From Chitinophaga pendula (GTDB taxonomy: Bacteria; Bacteroidota; Bacteroidia; Chitinophagales; Chitinophagaceae), in assembly GCF_020386615.1 (NCBI RefSeq), contig NZ_CP077769.1, positions 7,117,501-7,181,500 on the forward strand: a stretch of DNA of 64,000 nucleotides. The letters are read 5' to 3'. The position numbers and the translations under genes were made by a program. This document shows, piece by piece, positions 16,111 through 24,443 of this stretch; position 1 is the first letter of the stretch; the number at the start of each line of letters is the position of its first letter. A model generated the notes under the pieces. That model saw nothing but the letters and a program-made list of their open reading frames with translations. It did no database searches and had not been told where the DNA came from.

Positions 16111-17715
16111 CTACTTTGCGATATAGTAACCTTCGCCGGGCAACATTTTGAAGTTGATAAAGAATTGCTCATAGTTCTGCTCACTGTCATAATCAGGATA
16201 AGACGCTAACCGTACATGCGCTCCCACCAATACACTAGTACCCTTCAGCTCATTTTTGATACTGTAATTGGAGATATCTTCAGTGATACGGGGTGGCTCC
16301 GGTACAAGGTTCAGCTCCGACCGGTTACGTTGCTCAAAGTTGAACTGCACAAAATTGTAAGCCCTCGTAGGCATCGTACAGTTCGCATCCTGGTAAAAGG
16401 CAATATGCACATCCGCATACTCCCCAACCCGGTACTGGTAACCAAAGGGGCTCGTCGCATATTCCGTCTTGTAATTACGCAGCTCGATACGGGTATATAC
16501 CTTGGCAATAGGACCATAGTTGATCTGGAACTGCGCCTTATAAGGCCGGTGATCACTCAGGTAACGCATACTGAACGAGATAGGCACCCCGGGCGTCTGT
16601 GGCGAAAAGGTCTGCCCGCCACCCAGGTACTGCATGAAATGCTGATACCCGTTCATTGTCTGCACCGCCATCGCTCCCTGACCACCCACCAGGTATACCT
16701 TGATATTCGCACCGTTGATGATATTGATCTCCGCCTGCGTCAGCGTATTACTGCTGTTTACCACACCGAGTATACCAAAGGCTTTCTGAAACGCCGTCTT
16801 TAATTCGTCAAAACTGGCATTCGACTCTACCGTAATGATGCCCAGGCGGCCATACGTCACAGAACTTACATACAAGGGCGAATAAGCACCGAGTATACCA
16901 GCATCCACATTCAGGTCTATCAACTGCCCCGCTTTAGGAATATCCATGTCCACCGTAAAGTTCTTCTGGATGAACTTCGCCATCAGACCAGTATTCCTGG
17001 AGATCTTTTTAATGTCCGTACTGCCGGAACTGCCACTGTTAAAGAAAATAAGATTCGTGTTCTTACTGGAGGCGAAAAACTCCTTCAGCTCATCATAATA
17101 CGTGAATTGTTTAATGTTGAGGTTATACTTCGAAAAACCTCCTTGCGCAAAAGTGCTGTTCAGCAATACATGGTTGACCAGCTGCGTAGTGGCAGATAAG
17201 GATGGAACGTTAATAGTGCCGGCCACCAACCCCGCCGGAGCTGGTAAAGATACCGACAGGCTGATAGGTTTCGGGGTATAACCGATCACCGGGTTGAAAT
17301 CAAAGGAGGCTACAGAATTACCTTTGATCAGCGCACCGGGATATATCTGGTCCTCATAATCAGAATAAACCACATGCTCGTTCGCCTCAAATTCCCAGGC
17401 ATAACTCCCCGCATCCCAGTTGATCAGCTCTTTCACAGGGTTTACATAAGTAACCGTTGTCTCGTTAGGTGGGTCAGATCGTTTGTGCTCATCTAAAGAT
17501 TTGCCGGCATCTGCCGTAGTGCTCACAGGCGAATAAGGAGTACGGTCCTTCACATTGATCTGTATCGGTTGCTCCGGATACTTTTTCATATGCTGGAAGG
17601 CACTTAGTACATCCCCCGCTACGGGGCTAACTGTCTTTTCCAGCTCCTGCTTGTGGCAAGAACTGGAAAGACAGCACAGTAGTACTAAAACTACGGGGCT
17701 AATAATAGTTTTCAT
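16111..17715 (-). CDS. CDC-like cytolysin-family lipoprotein, long form (L-C)
   Basis: The product is a 534-residue lipoprotein with signal CCLSSSC (Cys20). It has the same order as its neighbours: AFQHMKKYPEQPI, then YPGALIKGNS, MDIPKAGQLIDL, YVSSVTYGRLGI, VYLVGGQGA and PGVPISFSMRYLSDH. The C-terminal extension contains FYQDANCTMPTRA and ends MLPGEGYYIAK. The core is almost the same as that of the 14481-16076 gene, while the C-terminal domain differs strongly. Spacings of 34 bp downstream and 28 bp upstream suggest one polycistronic mRNA. Confidence 0.85.
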   Translation of the reverse strand: MKTIISPVVLVLLCCLSSSCHKQELEKTVSPVAGDVLSAFQHMKKYPEQPIQINVKDRTPYSPVSTTADAGKSLDEHKRSDPPNETTVTYVNPVKELINWDAGSYAWEFEANEHVVYSDYEDQIYPGALIKGNSVASFDFNPVIGYTPKPISLSVSLPAPAGLVAGTINVPSLSATTQLVNHVLLNSTFAQGGFSKYNLNIKQFTYYDELKEFFASSKNTNLIFFNSGSSGSTDIKKISRNTGLMAKFIQKNFTVDMDIPKAGQLIDLNVDAGILGAYSPLYVSSVTYGRLGIITVESNASFDELKTAFQKAFGILGVVNSSNTLTQAEINIINGANIKVYLVGGQGAMAVQTMNGYQHFMQYLGGGQTFSPQTPGVPISFSMRYLSDHRPYKAQFQINYGPIAKVYTRIELRNYKTEYATSPFGYQYRVGEYADVHIAFYQDANCTMPTRAYNFVQFNFEQRNRSELNLVPEPPRITEDISNYSIKNELKGTSVLVGAHVRLASYPDYDSEQNYEQFFINFKMLPGEGYYIAK

Positions 17716-17743
17716 AAATCATGGTTTTGGGTAACACTTACCA

Positions 17744-19279
17744 TCAGCGTGTCGGGGCTACTATATAACCTTCTCCGGGTAATAACCGGTACTCGCGGGT
17801 CAGCTTGTCGCTTTCCGTTACCACTCCCTGATTGCTCACACGCTGATCCAGCGAACGGATCAATGCATTTCCCAGGAAGATAGAAGTACCTTTCAGCTCA
17901 TTTCTGATCGTACTGCGTTCGTAACGGTCAGTAATACCATTCCATCCTTCACTGAACGGATTCGGTACGATCTGTGTCGTTTGCGTCCATACTTCATAGT
18001 TGTACTTTACAAAGTTGTAGGCTTTCACAGGCATCGTACAAGATGCATCCTGGTAGAAGGCAAGATGTATATCAGAGAAAGTACTTGGCATCGTACCCAC
18101 GATCACACCAGGCTGCCCGGGTGCATTACCCCAGTAAATAGGAGAGGTCTGATTGCGGTATTCAAAACGGGCATAAGTACGCGAGATAGGACCATAGTTG
18201 ATCTGGAACTGCGCCTTACAGGCAGAATGATCCTTCAGATAACGCATGCTGAACGCAATAGGAACACCCGGTGCTTGTGGGGAAAAGGTTTGTCCGCCAC
18301 CCATGTATTGCAAGAAGTTCTGATAACCATTGATCGTCTGCACCGCCTTCGCACCTTCTCCGCCAATCAGGTATACCTTGATATCCGCAGCGTTGATCAG
18401 GTTGATCTCATCCTGCGTCAACGTATTGGTACCATTCACAATACCTAATATGCCAAAAGCCTTTTTAAAGGCTTGATTCAGTTGCTCGAAATCCGCATCC
18501 GATTCCACCGAGATAATCCCTAAACGACCATAGGTCACAGAACTCACATATGTTGGATTATAAGTAGTCAGTATCTGCTGATCTACATTCAGATCGATCA
18601 GCTCTCCTGCCTTCGGAATATCCATATCAAGCGTAAAGTTCTTCTGGATGAACTTCGCCATCAACCCCGTCTTCTTGGCGATCTTCCTGTAATTAGTAGT
18701 ACCCGTGCTGGAAGTATTGAAAAAGATCGCATTCGTATTCACACCAGAAGCAAAGTATTCTTTCAACTCATCATAATAACTGAACTCCTTCGTGTTGAAA
18801 TTGAACTTGGAAAAACCTCCTCCGGCCAACGGGCTGTTCAACAGCACATTGTTGACCGTCTGTACCATCGAACTGTAAGAGGGCGAGTTGATCGTCGCCG
18901 ACACCTTGCTCGCCGGCGCCGGTAAGGATACCGATACCTTGATCGGCTTAGGCGTATAACCCACTACCGGGTTGAAGCTGAAATCAGCAATAGAATTACC
19001 CTTTATCAAAGCTCCAGGATATATCTGATCTTCATAGTCAGAATATACCACGTGCTCATTGGACTCGAAATCCCAGGCATAACTACCCACATCCCAATTG
19101 ATCCATTCTTTAATAGGATTCACATAAGCGATCGTATTAGGTGGATCAGACCTTTTCTGCTCGTCTAATGCTTGCTCGGCAGCAGATTTGTCGATGAGTT
19201 TGTCCATCTCCTGCTTACGGCAGGAATTGGAAAGGCAGCATAGTACTAAAAGCCCTACTGCACTATAAATAGATTTCAT
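17744..19279 (-). CDS. CDC-like cytolysin-family lipoprotein, long form (L-B)
   Basis: The product is a 511-residue lipoprotein with signal CCLSNSC (Cys20). The core motifs are intact (YPGALIKGNS, FIQKNFTLDMDIPK, YVSSVTYGRLGI, VYLIGGEGA, PGVPIAFSMRYLKDH). The C-terminal extension contains FYQDASCTMPVKAYNFVKY and ends LLPGEGYIVAPTR. It is the shortest long form because it lacks the AFxHLxKYP segment that follows the lipid anchor in all five other paralogues. It is closest to the 19299-20954 gene, including the C-terminal domain, so the four long genes form two pairs. It lies 19 bp after its upstream neighbour. Confidence 0.85.
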   Translation of the reverse strand: MKSIYSAVGLLVLCCLSNSCRKQEMDKLIDKSAAEQALDEQKRSDPPNTIAYVNPIKEWINWDVGSYAWDFESNEHVVYSDYEDQIYPGALIKGNSIADFSFNPVVGYTPKPIKVSVSLPAPASKVSATINSPSYSSMVQTVNNVLLNSPLAGGGFSKFNFNTKEFSYYDELKEYFASGVNTNAIFFNTSSTGTTNYRKIAKKTGLMAKFIQKNFTLDMDIPKAGELIDLNVDQQILTTYNPTYVSSVTYGRLGIISVESDADFEQLNQAFKKAFGILGIVNGTNTLTQDEINLINAADIKVYLIGGEGAKAVQTINGYQNFLQYMGGGQTFSPQAPGVPIAFSMRYLKDHSACKAQFQINYGPISRTYARFEYRNQTSPIYWGNAPGQPGVIVGTMPSTFSDIHLAFYQDASCTMPVKAYNFVKYNYEVWTQTTQIVPNPFSEGWNGITDRYERSTIRNELKGTSIFLGNALIRSLDQRVSNQGVVTESDKLTREYRLLPGEGYIVAPTR

Positions 19280-19298
19280 AGATAATGAATTTTAATAA

Positions 19299-20954
19299 CT
19301 AAGGATTATTGACAATGATATAACCCTCTCCCGGCAACAAGGAATAGGTCCTGTATATCTTCGTACGTTCTGTAACGACACCCTTACTGGTTACATGCTC
19401 ATCCAGTGAATTGATCAGGATATTACCCATGTATATAGAAGTACCCTTTTGATCATTCTGCCGCGTACCTTTATCATAGGTATTGGTAACCCCTCCTGAT
19501 ACCGGCGCCGGTATGATCTCTATCGTCAGTGTATGAAGCTGATAATTGTACTTCACAAAATTGTAAGCCTTCACAGGCATCGTACAGGAGGCATCCTGGT
19601 AAAAAGCAAGATGAACATCCGCATATAGATCAGGCATCGTACCAACGATCACACCGTTCTGCTCAGGTGCATATCCCCACTTCATTGGGTAAGTCTGGTT
19701 ACGATATTCAAAACGGGCATAAGTACGGGAAATCGGACCATAATTAACCTGGAATTGTGCTTTACAGGCAGAATGATCACTCAGATACCGCAGGCTGAAT
19801 GAAATAGGTACCCCAGGTGTTTGCGGCGTAAAAGTTTGCCCGCCTCCCAGGTATTGCAGAAAGTTCTGATAACCGTTGATCGTCTGTACCGCCTTCGCTC
19901 CGTCGCCACCTACCAGGTACACCTTGATATCCGCAGCATTGATCAGGTTGATCTCATCCTGCGTCAAGGTATTAGTACCGTTCACAATGCCCAATATGCC
20001 AAAAGCCTTTTTAAAGGCCTGGTTCAGTTGCTCAAAATCCGCATCCGACTCCACCGTGATAATACCTAAACGCCCATATGTCACAGAGCTCACATACACC
20101 GGCGCATAGTTACCCAGTATCTGCTGATCTACATTCAGATCGATCAGCTCTCCCGCTTTAGGAATATCCATGTCAATAGTGAAGTTCTTTTGAATGAACT
20201 TCGCCATTAACCCGGTACGCTTGGAGATCTTTCTAATATTGGTAGTACCCGAACTGCTGGTATTGAAAAAGATAGCATTCGTATTCACGCTGGAGGCAAA
20301 AAACTCCTTTAGCTCATCATAATAAGTAAACTCCTTCGTGTTAAAATTAAACTTGGAAGCACCTCCGCCGGATAATGCACTATTCAACAACACATTGTTG
20401 ACCGTCTGTACCATAGAGGTATAAGATGGCGCGTTGATCGTCGCCGCTACCTTGCTGGCCGGCGCCGGCAGGGAGACAGAGACCTTAATAGGTTTCGGTG
20501 TATAACCAATCACGGGATTGAAAGCGAAATTGGCAACAGAATTCCCCTTAATTAATGCACCTGGATATATCTGATCCTCATAATCAGAATATACCACGTG
20601 CTCGTTGGCCTCAAATTGCCAACTGTAAGAACCAGCATCCCAGTTGATCAACTCTTTGATCGGGTTCACATAGCCGAGTGTACCCACTGGTAAAGGTTGC
20701 AGCGGATCTCCGGACATTTGCTGCGCTTCATGCAGCTGTCGCAGATAATCAGCCGAATCTACCTGTGGTGCACGGGGAACCTGATCCTTCAGGTCAATAG
20801 TAATAGTTTGCTGCGGATATTTGGGGAGATGACGGAAAGCATTCAGCGCCTGACCGGATAGCGTCGCTTGCATCGCCTCCTTTTCCTTCTTTTGGCAGGA
20901 CGTAGCCAGCAATATCGCCGCCACACCCAACACCAATTTATAGTGAGTGCTCAT
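19299..20954 (-). CDS. CDC-like cytolysin-family lipoprotein, long form (L-A)
   Basis: The product is a 551-residue lipoprotein with signal LLATSC (Cys20). The frame is open 40 codons further upstream, but the ATG at 20952-20954 starts a clean lipoprotein signal (MSTHYKLVLG). It has the longest N-terminal linker of the family (AFRHLPKYPQQTI, then a DSADYLRQLHEAQQ stretch) before YPGALIKGNS. Core motifs and C-terminal extension (FYQDASCTMPVKAYNFVKY, ending LLPGEGYIIVNN) match the L-B paralogue closely. A structured 146-bp gap separates it from the first short form. Confidence 0.85.
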   Translation of the reverse strand: MSTHYKLVLGVAAILLATSCQKKEKEAMQATLSGQALNAFRHLPKYPQQTITIDLKDQVPRAPQVDSADYLRQLHEAQQMSGDPLQPLPVGTLGYVNPIKELINWDAGSYSWQFEANEHVVYSDYEDQIYPGALIKGNSVANFAFNPVIGYTPKPIKVSVSLPAPASKVAATINAPSYTSMVQTVNNVLLNSALSGGGASKFNFNTKEFTYYDELKEFFASSVNTNAIFFNTSSSGTTNIRKISKRTGLMAKFIQKNFTIDMDIPKAGELIDLNVDQQILGNYAPVYVSSVTYGRLGIITVESDADFEQLNQAFKKAFGILGIVNGTNTLTQDEINLINAADIKVYLVGGDGAKAVQTINGYQNFLQYLGGGQTFTPQTPGVPISFSLRYLSDHSACKAQFQVNYGPISRTYARFEYRNQTYPMKWGYAPEQNGVIVGTMPDLYADVHLAFYQDASCTMPVKAYNFVKYNYQLHTLTIEIIPAPVSGGVTNTYDKGTRQNDQKGTSIYMGNILINSLDEHVTSKGVVTERTKIYRTYSLLPGEGYIIVNNP

Positions 20955-21012
20955 GATCAAATTATAGTACTTGAGAGATAGGTATGGTCTGAAAGTGTGA
21001 TCACATAAAGCC

Positions 21013-21061
21013 ATAAGGCCACAACGCATGATCTGTAGGATCATAGACGTCGCGGCCTTAT
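21013..21061 (-). promoter_or_regulatory. Nested stem-loop between cytolysin genes
   Basis: Outer stem ATAAGGCC (21013-21020) pairs with GGCCTTAT (21054-21061), and inner stem ATGATC (21028-21033) pairs with GATCAT (21039-21044) around a five-base loop. It lies in the only long gap inside the cytolysin run. There is no T tract, so it is more likely an mRNA processing, stability or attenuation element than a simple terminator. Confidence 0.5.
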
Positions 21062-21100
21062 AGGCATCAAACATGTTGAATGATCAAAGCCTGATAGTCA

Positions 21101-22216
21101 TCAGTTAACAACATCAACATTGAAGTTTGTTTTGTACAGCGTGTGATCGCTCAGGTAACGCAAACGGAAGAATAAAGGTACTCCCGGATCATTAGCACTG
21201 AACTCACCGCCTTTCAGGATGTGCTCCTTGAACTCATCATAACCGTTGATGGTTTTTACACCAGTCTCACCTTGACCACCCACCAGGAAGATCTTGATGC
21301 TCGCACGGTTGATGATAGCTTTCTGATCCAGCGTAACACCTACATCACCTTTTACTACACCAATGTTAAAGGCTGCTTTGAACGCCAGGCTCAACTCCTC
21401 ATAGTTGTCGTCAGACTCGATCAACACAACACCCATACGGCCGTAGGTGATAGAGTTAACATACACAGGAGACCATTGACCGATTAACGCAGGATCAATA
21501 GTACCATTGATCAGCTGACCATCACGTGGAATGTCCATGTTCAAAGTGAAGTTCTTCTGAATGAACTTGGCAGTCAAACCAAATTTCTTCTTGATCTTCA
21601 TAGAGGTACCGTTGATACCTACACTGAATACGCTACCTACACTCACGTTAGCGCCAAAGGTCAACTTCATCTCATTGTAGTTAGTGATCTGCTGCATGTC
21701 AAAACTGAAGCTGGCCAATTGCTTACCAGATACGCCAGACAACAATGCGTTGTTAACAAAATCAATGGTAGAAGTCCAGGCTGGCCAGGCAATAGTACCA
21801 GTTACATTCTTACCTACCAGTGACAGACCAACAGTAATTGGCTTCCTGTCATAACCTACAACAGGATCAAAAGTACCTCCGGGTACAGAGCTACCCTTGA
21901 TGATAGAACCAGGATAAATGATCTCCTCAAAGTCAGGCAATACTACCTGCTCTCTGGTCTCAACAATCCATCTTGTACCACCAGGAAGCGTCTCAGAACC
22001 AATAATGCTGGCACTCTCCTTGTCTGCATTCTTCAGATCCTTCAGGAAATCAGAACCAGAGGTTAAGTAAATTACCTTGTTAGGGTACTTGGGCAAATGG
22101 CTGAAAGCAGACAATGGCTTTCCTTGGTCAACAGGGGTAGTCTCCTTGTCATTCTTCTTACAGGAGTACAGCACGCTCGCGGTCAGTCCGAGCGCTAATA
22201 GGACCTTAGTGTTCAT
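21101..22216 (-). CDS. CDC-like cytolysin-family lipoprotein, short form (S2)
   Basis: The product is a 371-residue lipoprotein with signal SVLYSC (Cys19). Core motifs are AFSHLPKYPNKVI, YPGSIIKGSS, FIQKNFTLNMDIPRDGQLI, SPVYVNSITYGRMGVVLIES, IFLVGGQGETG and DPGVPLFFRLRYLSDH. It ends 12 residues later with no C-terminal domain. It resembles the other short form (S1) in several positions where both differ from the long forms (for example PRDGQLI versus PKAGxLI), so short and long forms are separate lineages. It is first in the cytolysin array as transcribed, and its stem-loop-separated position could allow different dosage from the long forms. Confidence 0.85.
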   Translation of the reverse strand: MNTKVLLALGLTASVLYSCKKNDKETTPVDQGKPLSAFSHLPKYPNKVIYLTSGSDFLKDLKNADKESASIIGSETLPGGTRWIVETREQVVLPDFEEIIYPGSIIKGSSVPGGTFDPVVGYDRKPITVGLSLVGKNVTGTIAWPAWTSTIDFVNNALLSGVSGKQLASFSFDMQQITNYNEMKLTFGANVSVGSVFSVGINGTSMKIKKKFGLTAKFIQKNFTLNMDIPRDGQLINGTIDPALIGQWSPVYVNSITYGRMGVVLIESDDNYEELSLAFKAAFNIGVVKGDVGVTLDQKAIINRASIKIFLVGGQGETGVKTINGYDEFKEHILKGGEFSANDPGVPLFFRLRYLSDHTLYKTNFNVDVVN

Positions 22217-22514
22217 ACAGATCTAGTTTAATATATGAGATGGTTATAAAAAAAACGGGACAACAATGCTCATAGACACTCAGGGTAAACTGGCTCTCTC
22301 ACGCATCTCGACAGATTTTACATACTGGGATATCAATCGCAATAGGGAAACTAACAGTTTGTTTTAATTGTAATGCAATAATAACACCTTGGGATGCTTG
22401 TTAGCAGGCTTTATCGTCACAGAATCATTAATTGGAATAACTTTTTATCTTGTTATAGAAACTTGGTGCATATAGTGATCGACGTGCTGATTATATAACG
22501 TGTTTTTTTGACAA
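22217..22514. other. AT-rich gap upstream of the cytolysin array
   Basis: This 298-bp gap presumably holds the promoter of the cytolysin array. I looked for the minus-strand TAnnTTTG box and found no exact match. No gene or strong hairpin is visible. Confidence 0.4.
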
Positions 22515-24152
22515 TTATTTTAAAAATCTCCAATTATCTTTTATTAATCCATTAAACATAGGAGCAGATACAGGGATTTCTTTCACATGAAAATTATTGT
22601 CAGTACTGGATAACCGCTCCTGGCTGGCAATACGAGGCAGTGCGCCGGGCGCTATAGCGTCAATGGCCGCACGTAATGCAGGATCTCTGGTGTCTCCGAA
22701 ATTATATCTCGCATCATCAGGCCTTGATATGTCTGTTGGCATGCCATCAAAATAATCGCCTTCATTGTTCGCATTCTTATCCTGAAACATCGACATGTAT
22801 ACCTTGTAATGATCTATCCTGATATCAAAGAATCCTACCGGCTTACCATAAGTACGCACCGGTGTATTACCTGCGGATGATACACCTATCAGGGTAACCG
22901 GCATGTAGGGCTTTAATACATTGATCAGTAACTCGGCGGCACTCGCCGTTTTATCACTTACAATGAAGTATATCTTCCGCAACTGATGCAAACCGTATTC
23001 ATGATCAAAAAAAGTGGTATTGCTGGCTACACTGAAATCGATGTCAGCCAGCGTCGCAAGGCGGTCTCCCAGCATCACCGGCTGATTATTGCCGTCATAG
23101 ATATACTGTTTCGCCAGCAACGGAGATTCTCCCCGCTGCATCACCGCATTATAATGCTCGCTGAACATAACCCGCCGGTCAGAAGCAGCAGGCCCTATCA
23201 CATTGGCGATATACTTACAGGTATTCAGATATCCGCCACCGTTATATCTCAGGTCGATGATCAGGTCAGTGATCTGCGCATTGATAAAACGCTGGAATAT
23301 CGGAGAGAGCGCTGTCCTGGCATTGGATGCCGGACTGAAATAGTGAAAGGAGAAATACCCGATGTTACGCTGCCCCAGACGAAATATGCTATCCTTATGT
23401 ACCGGATCAGCACTGTAGTTACTTTGATATAAAGTAGCCAAACGCTCCGTACCACTGTCTTCATCCTTTATCATCAACTCGACGGCACTGTTCTGAAAGG
23501 CAGATTGTACAAAATCATAATAACTCTCCGTAGTGCTCACAGGCCGGCTATTCACCTTCGTAACACGTAAGCCTCGCCTGACACCGGCATTATCCGCCGA
23601 CGATCCGCGTATCGCATACTGTATACGTATATCATTGCTGCCAATGGCTACAAGCCCCAACCCAAAAGATTCTCCGGCGCCTTTTAATGTATTCACAGCC
23701 ACAGGCGTACCACCGGACTGCAGATAATCTAATACCGTGGAATACTTCGCTACACCGGTTTGCGACGGATGCCGCTCATACGGTTGACTGGTAACCGGAT
23801 TAATAGCAAATTGACTGAGTACAAACAAGGTTTTCTTTACCTGGTCCATCTCTGAAGTGCCGTCGCCTAAGTACTGCCGTGGATTAAATTGTTGCTGGGT
23901 AGGCAACTGATTGTTCCATAGATACAGCTCCTTCGCGTAAAAATACAATGAGTCAAGCGTTAATGCGGTGCGTGACTGATCGGGTCCGGGTGGTGCAGGG
24001 TTGACAGTTTCGTTTTTTTTGCATGCAGTGCTCAGTAACACGAAGGCTAACGGTACCACATTGCGTCGACATAGGTGCCTGCTCGCAATAAAGATATCAA
24101 ACATATAAAAGTACAGGAGGCAAGAACTTAGCTGTGGATGATGGGTTTTCAT
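22515..24152 (-). CDS. S41-family (C-terminal processing-type) peptidase lipoprotein
   Basis: The product is about 545 residues. A lipobox, LLSTAC, follows a hydrophobic stretch; start is either the ATG at 24152 or, giving a more typical signal peptide, the ATG at 24104. A PDZ-like region (RIQYAIRGSSADNAGVRRGLRVTKVNSR) precedes the S41 catalytic domain: LIIDLRYNGGGYLNT, then KTASAAELL with probable nucleophile Ser404 (counting from 24152) and candidate lysine in RTYGKPVG. S41 peptidases cut exported proteins. It is co-directional with the cytolysin array, 298 bp upstream, making it a candidate processing enzyme, which is inference. Confidence 0.85.
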   Translation of the reverse strand: MKTHHPQLSSCLLYFYMFDIFIASRHLCRRNVVPLAFVLLSTACKKNETVNPAPPGPDQSRTALTLDSLYFYAKELYLWNNQLPTQQQFNPRQYLGDGTSEMDQVKKTLFVLSQFAINPVTSQPYERHPSQTGVAKYSTVLDYLQSGGTPVAVNTLKGAGESFGLGLVAIGSNDIRIQYAIRGSSADNAGVRRGLRVTKVNSRPVSTTESYYDFVQSAFQNSAVELMIKDEDSGTERLATLYQSNYSADPVHKDSIFRLGQRNIGYFSFHYFSPASNARTALSPIFQRFINAQITDLIIDLRYNGGGYLNTCKYIANVIGPAASDRRVMFSEHYNAVMQRGESPLLAKQYIYDGNNQPVMLGDRLATLADIDFSVASNTTFFDHEYGLHQLRKIYFIVSDKTASAAELLINVLKPYMPVTLIGVSSAGNTPVRTYGKPVGFFDIRIDHYKVYMSMFQDKNANNEGDYFDGMPTDISRPDDARYNFGDTRDPALRAAIDAIAPGALPRIASQERLSSTDNNFHVKEIPVSAPMFNGLIKDNWRFLK

Positions 24153-24386
24153 TTCACAGGTTCGCCGGGTTATTAAACTTTGTTCTTTTTTGTGCTCGTT
24201 TTTCGACTATACGAAGATCAAGGTAGCGTGTATTTTTCTATTAGCCGGCAATCGCTGTGTTATGTTTTTGTTAATGAGATGTTAACGGGACTGCGTTGAT
24301 AAGTTCAAGGAAATTGTTATCACACAAACTCAATGCATTAGAAGCACCACTAGAAAGTTTTAAAGGGCAGAACGACAATAAATAAA

Positions 24387-24411
24387 AATGCCGGATCATC
24401 GATCCGGCATT
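24387..24411 (-). terminator. Terminator after dnaA
   Basis: AATGCCGGATC (24387-24397) and GATCCGGCATT (24401-24411) form an 11-bp stem with a 3-base loop. Reading leftwards on the minus strand it is followed by TTTTTATTTATT, a good intrinsic terminator for dnaA. Confidence 0.8.
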
Positions 24412-24443
24412 CAATAAGGTTGCAATAGGGAGTTCGGATAGTA

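Noticed and set aside
13312..22216. Calling the array classical cholesterol-dependent cytolysins
   Set aside because: The tryptophan-rich undecapeptide and a recognisable domain 4 are absent in all six proteins, so cholesterol binding is not supported; CDC-like is used instead.
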